Shown piece by piece: positions 45,607 through 54,256 of a stretch of DNA of 64,000 nt. The stretch is from contig JBMNPT010000002.1 of the NCBI GenBank assembly GCA_050943735.1, positions 124,001-188,000 of the forward strand. The letters run 5' to 3'. Within the stretch, counting starts at the first letter, position 1; each line of letters begins with the position of its first letter. The notes below the pieces were generated by a model. It was not told where the DNA came from and searched no databases. It was given only the letters and a program-made list of their open reading frames with translations. The DNA comes from JBMNPT01 sp050943735. Lineage in GTDB: Bacteria; Bacillota; Clostridia; Oscillospirales; RGIG577. Both the position numbers and the translations under genes were made by a program.

Positions 45607-45759
45607 CCTGTCACCTCGCTCTGTTTTTCCATTATAGCACAAAAGCAGGGGTTTTCCAAAAACTTTCCCGCTTTTGCCCCCATTGTCCCTTGTGCCCCGG
45701 CCCGGTCCATGATAAAATCATAAGAGAAATTGACAAAAAAAGGACAAAGGTATGATCAA

Positions 45760-46419
45760 ATGAGAATGAAACGCAAAAAGAGCACCCCCCGCCGGCTGGA
45801 CCAGTGCCGGGAGCTGCTCATAGAAAATCCCCGGGAGCACCGGGGAAACTGGAAGGCTTTTTTCGGCAACGACCATCCGCTGCACATTGAAATCGGCTGC
45901 GGCAAGGGAGCGTTCATCTCCCAGCTGGCCCGGCTGCATCCGGAGATCAACTATCTGGCCATCGAGCGAGTCCCCGAATGTGTGGTACTGGCCGCCGAAA
46001 AAATTGACCCGGCGGAATGTCCCAACCTTCGGTTTTACCTGGGGGCGGCGGACGATCTCACCGAGATTTTCGCCCCGGGCGAGGTGGAGCGCATCTATCT
46101 GAATTTCAGCGATCCCTGGCCCAAAACCCGGTACGCCAAGCGCCGGCTGACCCATCCGCTGTTTCTGGCACGGTACCGGGCGGTGTTGGCGCCCGGCGGA
46201 GGTATCCACTTCAAAACCGACAACCGGCCGCTGTTTGACTTTTCTCTGCGGCAGCTGGAGCAGGATGGCTGGAAGCTGGAACAGGTGACATTTGACCTCC
46301 ACCACAGCGATTTCCAGGGCAACATCATGACCGAGTACGAAACCCGTTTCGCCTCCATGGGCGCACCTATTCACCGATTGGAGGCCTATCCTCTGCCCCG
46401 GGAGGTGAATGAATCTTGA
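45760..46419 (+). CDS. trmB: tRNA (guanine-N7)-methyltransferase
   Basis: The 219-residue enzyme makes m7G46 in tRNA. Visible motifs are HIEIGCGKGAFISQLARLHP (SAM motif I), YLAIERVPECVV, LRFYLGAADDLTEIF, and the TrmB hallmark IYLNFSDPWPKTRYAKRRLTH (split here at about residues 120-140). ATG at 45760 follows AAAGG; an earlier in-frame ATG at 45730 lacks a site. A TAAAAT-like -10 at about 45714 may be its promoter. The stop overlaps the TTG start of the AEC transporter, so the two are coupled. Confidence 0.95.
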   Translation: MRMKRKKSTPRRLDQCRELLIENPREHRGNWKAFFGNDHPLHIEIGCGKGAFISQLARLHPEINYLAIERVPECVVLAAEKIDPAECPNLRFYLGAADDLTEIFAPGEVERIYLNFSDPWPKTRYAKRRLTHPLFLARYRAVLAPGGGIHFKTDNRPLFDFSLRQLEQDGWKLEQVTFDLHHSDFQGNIMTEYETRFASMGAPIHRLEAYPLPREVNES

Positions 46420-47375
46420 ACATCTTTCCCATTGTGGCCAATCAGGTAGTGGTGCTGGGACTGGTGCTGCTGGCCGGTCTGGGCGCCCGCAAACTGGGAG
46501 TGCTGGACGACCGCTTCAAAGTGGCCGGCGGCGCCTACATCACCAATCTGGCGCTGCCCTGTGTGGCCATGAGCAACATTCTCTCCCCCTCCATGCAGCT
46601 GGATACATACAGCGATGCCGGAATGTTTGTATTGGCGGCTCTGCTTTCCATCGGCGTCATTTTTCTTCTCTCTCTGGGAACCGGGCTGGCTCTGCACTGT
46701 GAACGCACCATCATCCCACTGCAGTGCATCGGCGCCTGTACCTTTAACATTTTCGCCTTCAGCCTGCCGGTACTCACCGCACTGTACGGCGAAACCGCCG
46801 TTTTTTACTCCATGCTGCTCTACGTGGCTGGGGATGCCTGTATGTGGACCTTTGAAGTGTATACAGTGCGGCGCTTCACCGGTGACGGCGGTCCCATCTC
46901 TCTGCGCGGACTGATCAGTCCCGCCTTGTGCGCACTGGTATTCGCGGTGTGCTGTAAGCTGGCGGGCATTGAACTTCCCCAATGGCTGTATGACAGCATC
47001 AGTGCCATCGGCGGCACCATGAAGGTGATGTGTCTGATTCTGCTGGGCGTAGTAGTGGGCAGTCTGAGCCTGCGGGAGCTGTTCTGCGACCTGCGGGTGT
47101 ACCTGTTCGCCGCCGCCAAGCTGCTGCTCATTCCCTTCTTGCTCAGTCTGTTTTTCTTTGGCGTGACCGATTTTGGCATGTCCCACGAAGCAGTGATGAC
47201 ACTGCTGCTCACCTTTTCGGTGGCTCCGGTATCGGTACTGCCCACCATCGCCAAAAATTACGGCGGCGACGATGTGTATACCACCAAACTGGTCACCCTC
47301 TCCACCTTGCTGTGCATTGGCACTGTACCGTTGATGTCAGCGGTTTTCACCCAGGTCTATACCCTGCTGGGCTGA
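46416..47375 (+). CDS. AEC-family (auxin efflux carrier-type) transporter
   Basis: The 319-residue protein has about ten membrane helices. It begins FPIVANQVVVLGLVLLAGLGARKLG and contains the conserved NLALPCVAMSNIL (N-x-x-LPC type) early segment and CTFNIFAFSLPVLTALYG, the N/F-rich half-repeat found in AEC permeases. These move organic acids such as malate in bacteria; the substrate here is unknown. The start is TTG at 46416, overlapping the trmB stop (TTGA), with GGGAGGTG nine bases before it. Confidence 0.85.
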   Translation: MNIFPIVANQVVVLGLVLLAGLGARKLGVLDDRFKVAGGAYITNLALPCVAMSNILSPSMQLDTYSDAGMFVLAALLSIGVIFLLSLGTGLALHCERTIIPLQCIGACTFNIFAFSLPVLTALYGETAVFYSMLLYVAGDACMWTFEVYTVRRFTGDGGPISLRGLISPALCALVFAVCCKLAGIELPQWLYDSISAIGGTMKVMCLILLGVVVGSLSLRELFCDLRVYLFAAAKLLLIPFLLSLFFFGVTDFGMSHEAVMTLLLTFSVAPVSVLPTIAKNYGGDDVYTTKLVTLSTLLCIGTVPLMSAVFTQVYTLLG

Positions 47376-47411
47376 CGGCCTGCTCAATCCATTTTTCAGG
47401 AGGAACGATCC

Positions 47412-48341
47412 ATGATCTGCAACAATGTACTGGAAGCCCTGGGACACACCCCCATCATCCGGCTCAACCGCATGGTAGCGCCGGACAGCGCCCAGGTGCT
47501 GGTCAAATATGAGGGACTCAATGTGGGCGGCTCCATCAAGACCCGTACCGCCTACAACATGCTGCTGGAAGCCGAAAAAGCCGGACGCATCGGTCCGGAC
47601 ACCATCATTGTGGAGCCCACCAGCGGCAATCAGGGCATCGGTCTGGCCCTGGTGGGAGCGGTACGGGGCTACCGTACCATCATCATCATGCCCGACTCGG
47701 TGAGCGAGGAGCGCCGCAAGCTGGTGCGCCACTACGGAGCGGAGGTACTGCTCATCCACGATGACGGAAACATCGGCGACTGCATTGAGGAATGTCTGCA
47801 GACCGCTCTGCGCATGGCCAAAAAAGACCCCCATGTCTATGTGCCTCAGCAATTCCAGAACCCGGCCAATCCCCAGGCCCACCGGTACAACACCGCGCTG
47901 GAAATCCTGGAACAGGTGGGCGGGCCCATCCATGGCTTCTGTTCGGGGGTGGGCACCGGCGGCACCATCTCCGGCATCGGCGAGGTGCTGCAAAGCCAGA
48001 ACCCCGACATTGAGATCTGGGCAGTGGAACCGGAAAATGCGGCCATTTTGGCAGGAGGCAATGTGGGCACCCACCTGCAGATGGGCATTGGGGACGGCGT
48101 GATCCCCGAAAACCTTAACCAGGAGATTTACAGCCATATCTACATTGTCAGCGACGAGGAGGCCATCCGCACCGCACAGGATCTGGCGCGGCTGGAAGGT
48201 CTGATGTGCGGCATTTCCAGCGGCACCAATGTGGCGGCTGCCCTCCAGCTGGCCAAAAAGCTGGGTCCCGGGAAAACGGTGGTCACAGTGCTGCCCGATA
48301 CCGCAGAGCGGTATTTCAGCACACCGTTATTTGAAGAATAA
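47412..48341 (+). CDS. Cysteine-synthase-family PLP enzyme
   Basis: The 309-residue fold-type II enzyme resembles O-acetylserine sulfhydrylase. The PLP lysine lies in EGLNVGGSIKTRTAYNML, the substrate loop is EPTSGNQGIGLAL, and the phosphate-binding loop is GVGTGGTISGIGEVL. The canonical family reads SVKDR after the glycines and SGNTG in the loop; here they are SIKTR and SGNQG. These changes mean cysteine synthesis is likely but not certain, and another beta-replacement activity is possible. The start follows AGGAGG. A strong terminator follows. Confidence 0.85.
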   Translation: MICNNVLEALGHTPIIRLNRMVAPDSAQVLVKYEGLNVGGSIKTRTAYNMLLEAEKAGRIGPDTIIVEPTSGNQGIGLALVGAVRGYRTIIIMPDSVSEERRKLVRHYGAEVLLIHDDGNIGDCIEECLQTALRMAKKDPHVYVPQQFQNPANPQAHRYNTALEILEQVGGPIHGFCSGVGTGGTISGIGEVLQSQNPDIEIWAVEPENAAILAGGNVGTHLQMGIGDGVIPENLNQEIYSHIYIVSDEEAIRTAQDLARLEGLMCGISSGTNVAAALQLAKKLGPGKTVVTVLPDTAERYFSTPLFEE

Positions 48342-48354
48342 CCCTTGCTATGCC

Positions 48355-48393
48355 AAAAAACGCTTCGGAACATCTAGTTCCGAAGCGTTTTTT
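48355..48393. terminator. Bidirectional terminator after the cysteine-synthase-like gene
   Basis: A 16-bp perfect stem (48355-48370 with 48378-48393) carries loop CATCTAG, with A6 and T6 at the ends. It serves convergent genes. Confidence 0.9.
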
Positions 48394-48396
48394 CTC

Positions 48397-49371
48397 TTAT
48401 TGTGCGCCTTCTGCCTCCTGCGGCAATCCGGTCCGTTTGGGCCGCCGGCGCCGTTGTGCCCGACGCCGGGCACGCTTTTCCATATACTGCGCCCGCTCCT
48501 CTTCGGTGGGCGGCTGCAGGCTCCGCTCTACCCGGCAGGTTCCGTCCGGTTCCCACCGCAGCCGCGCCCGCACCAGATATTCTCCATGATCCGCGCACTT
48601 GGCCAAAAACATCCATCTGTCCTGGTCCTGGGGAACCCAGCTGCTCTGGCTGGTGGGCTCTCCACACTGGGGACACAGTACCACTCGCCGGCGCACATTG
48701 CCCATGGCAGCCGACCGGCTAACAAACCCCTTGAGCTCCTCGGGCCACGGCTTGCGCTGACGCGCCTTTTCCCGCTGGCGCTCCAATCGCGCTGCGATCC
48801 AGCCGGCGTAATCCGCCATCCCCCGGCCCATATCCAGTGCCCGGCAGATCTCCGCTGTATTGCGGGCGTCGTTGAGTGCGTCGTGGGCCTGCAGATCACT
48901 CTGGATATCCAGTTTTTCCATGGCCGCCTGCAGCGACCACTGCCGCTGTTCCCCGCTCACCTGCATATTGAAGATCCACTGCAGATTGTACACCGGGGGC
49001 ACCCAGTCCTCCGCCAGCCCATGCAGGCGAAAGTTGTCCAGCAGCATGGCCCGGTCATCCTCTCCCCAGGTGAGCAGCACCGTCTGCTCCTGGCCCATCC
49101 ACTGGCGAAAACACTCCATGGCCTGGGGGAATGGCAATCCCCCTGCCAGCTGTTTTTCATCAATGCCGGTCATGCGCTTCACCCGGGAGTGCATTTTGGT
49201 ATAGTGCAGCGGCTTCACCAGCTGGCTCCACTCCTCCACCGTACACAGCTGCTCATCCAGCCGAATGGCCCCAATCTGGATGATTTCCCCCGCCAGGCGA
49301 ACCGGCTTCTGCACCACCTTTTCAGGGCAGCGGGCCTGGTTCCACTCCAGGTCCATCACAATGTATTGCAC
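48397..49371 (-). CDS. DEDDh 3'-5' exonuclease with C-terminal Cys motif and basic tail
   Basis: The 324-residue protein has an exonuclease domain of the KapD/ERI-1-like type. Exo I is YIVMDLEWNQ (Asp, Glu), Exo II is WGEDDRAMLLDN, and Exo III is HDALNDARNTAEICRAL (His, Asp). After residue 210 there is a separate module with CPQCGE and a Cys-His pair (AKCADHG), possibly a zinc ribbon. It ends in a very basic tail (EKRARRRAQRRRRPKR) that may bind nucleic acid. The GTG start at 49371 has AGAGGAGG upstream; the ATG/GTG at 49392 lies inside the preceding gene. It lies downstream of the topoisomerase genes on the same strand. Confidence 0.85.
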   Translation of the reverse strand: MQYIVMDLEWNQARCPEKVVQKPVRLAGEIIQIGAIRLDEQLCTVEEWSQLVKPLHYTKMHSRVKRMTGIDEKQLAGGLPFPQAMECFRQWMGQEQTVLLTWGEDDRAMLLDNFRLHGLAEDWVPPVYNLQWIFNMQVSGEQRQWSLQAAMEKLDIQSDLQAHDALNDARNTAEICRALDMGRGMADYAGWIAARLERQREKARQRKPWPEELKGFVSRSAAMGNVRRRVVLCPQCGEPTSQSSWVPQDQDRWMFLAKCADHGEYLVRARLRWEPDGTCRVERSLQPPTEEERAQYMEKRARRRAQRRRRPKRTGLPQEAEGAQ

Positions 49372-49388
49372 CTTGTTTCCTCCTCTTT

Positions 49389-51605
49389 TCACAGGGTCAT
49401 CTGATCCCGCTGCTCATCCTCCAGCTTGAGGGCATACCCCGCCGAAGGCAGGCTGCGGGGCCGGTACACCAGCGGGTCCGTCAGTCCGCTCTGGCTGCCC
49501 TTCACTGCTTCCACCACCCGGTGGCTCTTGGCTCGCAACGTCATAACAATGACTCCCTGACTGGCCCGGGCCGCCTTGATGGGCACCTCCTGGCTGTGGA
49601 AACACAGCACTTTGCCATTGGAAGCGGTGAGCACCACTTCCTCCTCCTGTGGCAGATGCAGCAGCGCCACCAGCGGGAATTTCTCGCAGTACGCACCGGT
49701 GAGCTTTTTCCGGTTGGTCTTGGTTTCATAGCTGCTCAGAGGAATTTTCGCAGCCCGTCCGTTGTCATAGCAGAACAGCACATAGCCCTGATAATCGGCG
49801 GTGATGATGGCTCCCACCGGCATTTCACCCTCGTCCATGCCCAACCGAGCGGGCAGATACTCTCCCAGCAGACTGGCTTTGGTGTCCTCCAGCTCATAGA
49901 GCCGCAGCTTGTACACCTGACACCGGTTGGTGAATACCAGCAAATGGCATTTGTTGGTGCACTCCCAGGTGGAGAGAATCCGGTCCCCCTCCTTGAGTTT
50001 GTGCTCCCCGCTCATGCGCAGCGACTGGGGGGTGATCTTTTTGAAATACCCCTCCCTGGTGAGGAAGGCGTGCACCGGATAGTCCTCCACCATACTCTCC
50101 TCGTCGGGCTCAGGCTCCTCTTCCTGATAGACAATACGAGTTTTGCGGTCCTGTCCGTATTTTTTGCTGATTTCCCGCAAATCTTTTTCGATCAGCCAGC
50201 GGATGCGGGCGGGGCTGCCCATCAGCGCCTGCAAATCTGCGATCTCCTCCTTCAGCCGGTCGATGTCCTCCAGTGCCCGAAGGATATACTGCCGGTTGAG
50301 GTTGCGCAGCTTGATCTCCGCGATGTACTCCGCCTGCTCTTCATCGATGCCGAAGCCAATCATCAGATTGGGCACCACTTCCGCTTCTTTTTCGGTTTCC
50401 CGGATGATGCGGATGGCCTTATCAATGTCCAGCAGAATCCGGGACAGTCCCTCCAGCAGATGCAGTCGTTTCTGCTTGCGGCTGCACTCAAAATAAGAAC
50501 GGCGTTTGATGCACTCGCTGCGGAATGCCACCCATTCGGTGAGGATTTCCCGCACCCCCATCACCCGGGGCGCGCCGCCCACCAGAATGTTAAAGTTGCA
50601 GGCAAAGGTATCGGTGAGGGGCGTGAGCCGGAATAGCTTTTGCATCAGCTTGTCCGGGTCGGTCCCCCGCTTGAGGTCTATGGTGATCTTGAGGCCGGTG
50701 AGATCGGTCTCATCCCGAATGTCCGCCACTTCCCGTACCTTGCCGCTTTTCACCAGATCCACGATTTTATCGATGATGGCCTCTTCGGTGGCGGTATAGG
50801 GAATTTCGGTGATGTCAATGCAGTTGTTCTTTTTGTCGTAGGAATACACACTGCGCAGCCGCACGCTGCCCCGCCCCGTTTCGTAGATGGAGCGCAGCGC
50901 GGCCTCATCATACACCAATTCTCCACCAGTGGGGAAATCCGGCGCCAGCAGAGTGGATGCCACATCGTGACCAGGGTCTTTCATCAGGGCGATGGTGGTC
51001 TCGCACAGTTCCCTCAGATTAAAGGAACAGATGTTGCAGGCCATCCCCACCGCGATGCCCTGGTTGCCGTTGGCCAGAATATTGGGATACCGGGTGGGCA
51101 GCAGAGTGGGCTCTTTCATTTTGCCGTCGTAGTTGTCCACAAAGTCCACGGTATCCTTATCAATATCTTCAAACAGCAGGCTGCAGCTCTCATCCAGCTT
51201 GGCCTCGGTATACCGGCTGGCGGCGTAGGCCATATCCCGGCTGTAGTGCTTGCCAAAGGAGCCCTTGCTGTCCACATAGGGCAGCAACAGGGCCTCATAC
51301 CCCCGGGTCATACGCACCATGGTCTCATAGATGGCCGCGTCGCCATGGGGATTGAGTTTCATGGTCTGGCCCACAATGTTGGCCGACTTGGTCCGCCCCC
51401 CCTTGAGCAGTCCCATGGTGTACATGGTGTACAGCAGCTTGCGGTGGGCGGGCTTAAAGCCGTCAATCTCGGGCAATGCCCGGCTGACGATGACGCTCAT
51501 GGCGTAGGGCATGTAGTTCACCCGCAGCGTCTCAGTGATGCCGCTCTTATGAATGACCGCCTTGGCGGCGTCAAATTGTTTGGCTTGTTCTTTCTTTTTC
51601 TTCAA
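49389..51605 (-). CDS. Type IIA DNA topoisomerase subunit A (divergent GyrA/ParC paralogue)
   Basis: The 738-residue protein has the breakage-reunion domain. YMPYAMSVIVSRALPEIDG near residue 30, PAHRKLLYTMY, and the catalytic tyrosine in ASRYTEAKLDE (about residue 130) are present. A C-terminal beta-pinwheel follows, without an obvious GyrA box (QRRGGKG). Lack of the box favours a relaxing/decatenating, topo IV-like enzyme rather than a gyrase. It belongs to a clade of clostridial second type IIA enzymes. The start is TTG at 51605 with AAGGTG seven bases upstream. The B subunit gene is 30 bases upstream, so the two form an operon. Confidence 0.88.
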   Translation of the reverse strand: MKKKKEQAKQFDAAKAVIHKSGITETLRVNYMPYAMSVIVSRALPEIDGFKPAHRKLLYTMYTMGLLKGGRTKSANIVGQTMKLNPHGDAAIYETMVRMTRGYEALLLPYVDSKGSFGKHYSRDMAYAASRYTEAKLDESCSLLFEDIDKDTVDFVDNYDGKMKEPTLLPTRYPNILANGNQGIAVGMACNICSFNLRELCETTIALMKDPGHDVASTLLAPDFPTGGELVYDEAALRSIYETGRGSVRLRSVYSYDKKNNCIDITEIPYTATEEAIIDKIVDLVKSGKVREVADIRDETDLTGLKITIDLKRGTDPDKLMQKLFRLTPLTDTFACNFNILVGGAPRVMGVREILTEWVAFRSECIKRRSYFECSRKQKRLHLLEGLSRILLDIDKAIRIIRETEKEAEVVPNLMIGFGIDEEQAEYIAEIKLRNLNRQYILRALEDIDRLKEEIADLQALMGSPARIRWLIEKDLREISKKYGQDRKTRIVYQEEEPEPDEESMVEDYPVHAFLTREGYFKKITPQSLRMSGEHKLKEGDRILSTWECTNKCHLLVFTNRCQVYKLRLYELEDTKASLLGEYLPARLGMDEGEMPVGAIITADYQGYVLFCYDNGRAAKIPLSSYETKTNRKKLTGAYCEKFPLVALLHLPQEEEVVLTASNGKVLCFHSQEVPIKAARASQGVIVMTLRAKSHRVVEAVKGSQSGLTDPLVYRPRSLPSAGYALKLEDEQRDQMTL

Positions 51606-51635
51606 TCGATGTCACCTTCCCGGTTTCCAAAAATC

Positions 51636-53612
51636 TCAGGAGAGATCCAACTCATCCAGATAGAGATGGCCATTTTCCGCGATATAATCCTTCCGTCCCT
51701 GCAGGTTGTCCCCCAGCAGCAGATCAAACATCTTTTCCGTCTCTTCCCGATCCTCCGGGAGGATTTTCACCAGCCGCCGGGTCTCGGGACACATGGTGGT
51801 CTTCCACATCATGTCAGGGTCGTTTTCGCCCAGCCCCTTGCTGCGGTTGACCTCACACTTGCCGCTGATACGGGAGAGAATCTCCTGTTTTTCCTTCTCA
51901 TTGTAGGCAAAATAGGTCTCTTTTTTGGTGTTGATCTCATAGAGAGGCGACTCGGCGATATACACCTTGCCCCGCTCGATGAGAGTGGGGGTCAGCCGGT
52001 ACAGCATGGTGAGAATCAACGTGCGAATCTGAAAACCGTCCACATCCGCGTCGGTACAGATGATGATTTTATTCCAGCGCAGCGCGTCCAGATCAAAGGC
52101 GTTCTGATTCCCCTTTTTGGTTTTGACCTCCACGCCGCAGCCCAGTACCTTGATGAGGTCGGTGATGATATCGCTTTTGAAAATCTTGTCATACTCGGCC
52201 TTGAGACAGTTGAGAATTTTGCCCCGCACCGGAATAATGGCCTGAAAAGTAGCGTCCCGGGCCATTTTACAGGAGCTGAGAGCAGAATCGCCCTCCACGA
52301 TAAACAGTTCCCGCACAAACACATCTTTGCTGCGGCAGTCTACAAATTTCTGCACCCGGTTCTGCATATCCAGACTTCCGGAGAGCTTCTTTTTGATGGC
52401 CACCCGGGCTTTTTCCGCGTTTTCCCGGCTGCGCTTGTTGATGAGAATCTGATCTCCAATGCGCAAGGCGTCGGCGTTGTTCTCAATGAAAAAGATCTCC
52501 AGCTGACTGCGCAGAAACTCATTCATAGCGTCCTGGATGAACTTGTTGTTGATGGCCTTTTTGGTCTGGTTCTCATAGGAGGTCTGGGTGGAAAAAGAGT
52601 TGGTCACAATGACCAAGCTATCCAGCACATCCTGCACCGAAATCTTGCTCTCGTTCTTATTGTACTTGTTATTTTGCTTGAGAAAGGCGTCCATCTCCCA
52701 CAAAAAGGCGCTGCGCACCGCTTTGTCGGGGCTGCCGCCATGCTCCAGGAAGGAGGAATTGTGGTAATACTCACAGGCGCTGACCTGATTGGAAAAGGTG
52801 AAGGCGATCTCCATCTTCACCCGGTAATCTTCTTTATCGGCCCGGTCCCGGCCTGTCCGTTCACAGGACACATACTGCACCGGGCACAGGGTGTTTTCAC
52901 CGCTGAGCTCCTGTACATAGTCCACAATACCGTTTTCATAGTAAAATTCCTGGCTGGAAAATCCCTGCGTCCCTTCTTGACGCAGCAAAAAACGCAGGCC
53001 CCGATTGACGATGGCCTGTTTTTTCAGTACCGTTTCAAAGTAGTCCGCCGGAATGGCTATATCCGTGAACACCTCCAGATCGGGGCGCCACTTGATAAAA
53101 GTTCCCGTTTTTTTCTGCCGGGTTTCCTCCTTTTTCATAGGAGAGGTGAGTTCTCCTTTGGCAAAGTGCAGTTCATACCGGAAGCCGTCCCGATACACCA
53201 CCACATCCATGTATTCGGACGCATACTGGGTGGCGCACAGGCCCAATCCGTTGAGGCCCAGGGAAAACTCATAGTTTTCCGCACTGTTGTTGTTATATTT
53301 ACCACCGGCGTACAGTTCACAGAACAGCAGCTCATAGTTGTAGCAGTTTTCATTGGCGTTGAAATCCACCGGGATGCCCCGGCCAAAATCCTCCACCGAA
53401 ATGGAATGATCCTGATACTGGGTGAGAATGATTTCTCTGCCATAGCCTTCTCTGGCTTCATCAATGGAGTTGGACAAAATTTCAAACACACTGTGACAGC
53501 AGCCTTCAATGCCATCGCTGCCGAAAATGACCGCGGGACGCAGCCGGACCCGATCCGCTCCTTTGAGCGAAACAATGCTCTCGTTATTGTATTCCTGTTT
53601 TTTCCTGGCCAT
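51636..53612 (-). CDS. Type IIA DNA topoisomerase subunit B (divergent GyrB/ParE paralogue)
   Basis: The 658-residue ATPase/Toprim subunit has a diverged GHKL domain. The N box reads FEILSNSIDEA instead of EVxDNSIDEA, but the Glu and Asn are kept. G1 is VEDFGRGIPVD, and G2 reads GLNGLGLCATQ in place of the usual GLHGVG. The Toprim residues are intact: LFIVEGDSALSSCKMARD, PVRGKILNCL and CTDADVDGFQIRTLILT. All catalytic residues needed for activity therefore seem to be present. ATG at 53612 is nine bases from AAGG; the weaker upstream codons are not used. It is transcribed with the A subunit. Confidence 0.88.
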   Translation of the reverse strand: MARKKQEYNNESIVSLKGADRVRLRPAVIFGSDGIEGCCHSVFEILSNSIDEAREGYGREIILTQYQDHSISVEDFGRGIPVDFNANENCYNYELLFCELYAGGKYNNNSAENYEFSLGLNGLGLCATQYASEYMDVVVYRDGFRYELHFAKGELTSPMKKEETRQKKTGTFIKWRPDLEVFTDIAIPADYFETVLKKQAIVNRGLRFLLRQEGTQGFSSQEFYYENGIVDYVQELSGENTLCPVQYVSCERTGRDRADKEDYRVKMEIAFTFSNQVSACEYYHNSSFLEHGGSPDKAVRSAFLWEMDAFLKQNNKYNKNESKISVQDVLDSLVIVTNSFSTQTSYENQTKKAINNKFIQDAMNEFLRSQLEIFFIENNADALRIGDQILINKRSRENAEKARVAIKKKLSGSLDMQNRVQKFVDCRSKDVFVRELFIVEGDSALSSCKMARDATFQAIIPVRGKILNCLKAEYDKIFKSDIITDLIKVLGCGVEVKTKKGNQNAFDLDALRWNKIIICTDADVDGFQIRTLILTMLYRLTPTLIERGKVYIAESPLYEINTKKETYFAYNEKEKQEILSRISGKCEVNRSKGLGENDPDMMWKTTMCPETRRLVKILPEDREETEKMFDLLLGDNLQGRKDYIAENGHLYLDELDLS

Positions 53613-53724
53613 CTTTCCCATCCTTACTTTATAGTACAAACTTTCCTATCTTATCTTACCCAATTCCACCCCGATGTGCAAGGGGGACTTTTGTCCTCTC
53701 CTGTTCCCTTGCCCACAAAGAAAG

Positions 53725-53750
53725 AAAAGGGCGGCGATTGCCGCCCTTTT
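53725..53750 (-). terminator. Terminator of the 47-residue peptide gene
   Basis: The stem AAAAGGGCGGC / GCCGCCCTTTT has loop GATT and is followed by T-rich sequence on the minus strand. Confidence 0.8.
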
Positions 53751-53771
53751 CCCTGTGGGATGTACTGCCAA

Positions 53772-53915
53772 TTAGCAGCAGCCGCAGCCGTCATTGCAGC
53801 CGTTGCCGCAGCCATTGCCACTATACCCGCTACCACCGCAGCAGCAGCACAGCAGCAGAATCACCAGAATGATCCAGCAGCAGTTATTCCCGCCAAAGAA
53901 ACCGTTGTTACACAT
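53772..53915 (-). CDS. Small Cys/Gly-rich hydrophobic peptide, possible spore-associated protein
   Basis: This short gene encodes 47 residues. It begins MCNNGFFGGNNCCW, followed by the hydrophobic stretch IILVILLL, a CCCC run, and a Gly/Cys tail ending NDGCGCC. It holds 13 cysteines (28%). The start codon at 53915 has a near-perfect AGGAGGT with eight bases of spacing, and a terminator follows the stop, so it is very likely a real gene. Similar small Gly/Cys-rich hydrophobic peptides occur as YjcZ-type or coat-associated sporulation proteins in Bacillota. That link is an inference; a metallothionein-like role is an alternative. Confidence 0.75.
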   Translation of the reverse strand: MCNNGFFGGNNCCWIILVILLLCCCCGGSGYSGNGCGNGCNDGCGCC

Positions 53916-54256
53916 AGTACGTTACCTCCTGAATTGTGATTACACTCCATGGTATGCAGGCCGCCTGATTTGGTGCCTGGGCTTCCCTGCCCCCTTGGTG
54001 TACCCCAGTATATGGAGCACGCTCCATATGTGTACCTGGTTCCGCCAGTTGAATCAAAAATTGATTTGACCCATTTGCCTGTTGCGCCATATGATTTTTT
54101 GTTTTACATAGCAAGACGTCTGTCCTTTTCTCACAAAAAAACTCCTCATCTCATCCAATTTTGCACAACTTTGGCCTTTTCTTTTACCCACAAATCCACT
54201 ATAATAGATGTGGTAAAGATTTGGTTATACAACCATAAAGGAAAGGAAGAAATATT
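53916..54256. other. Intergenic region with an inverted repeat between the Cys-rich peptide and fba
   Basis: No further gene is supported. A 20-bp inverted repeat, ATATGGAGC-AC-GCTCCATAT, lies at 54010-54029 and is flanked by GTACC-containing sequences, so it may be an operator or a hairpin. A TATAAT at 54200-54205 is the probable fba -10. Confidence 0.55.

Noticed and set aside
50640..53939. 1099-codon open frame antisense to both topoisomerase genes
   Set aside because: Runs across two well-supported genes and an intergenic region on the other strand; no start signals or recognisable domains.
53908..54114. 68-codon minus-strand frame upstream of the Cys-rich peptide
   Set aside because: It spans the inverted repeat and the peptide's promoter/ribosome-site region, has no ribosome site and shows no protein-like features.
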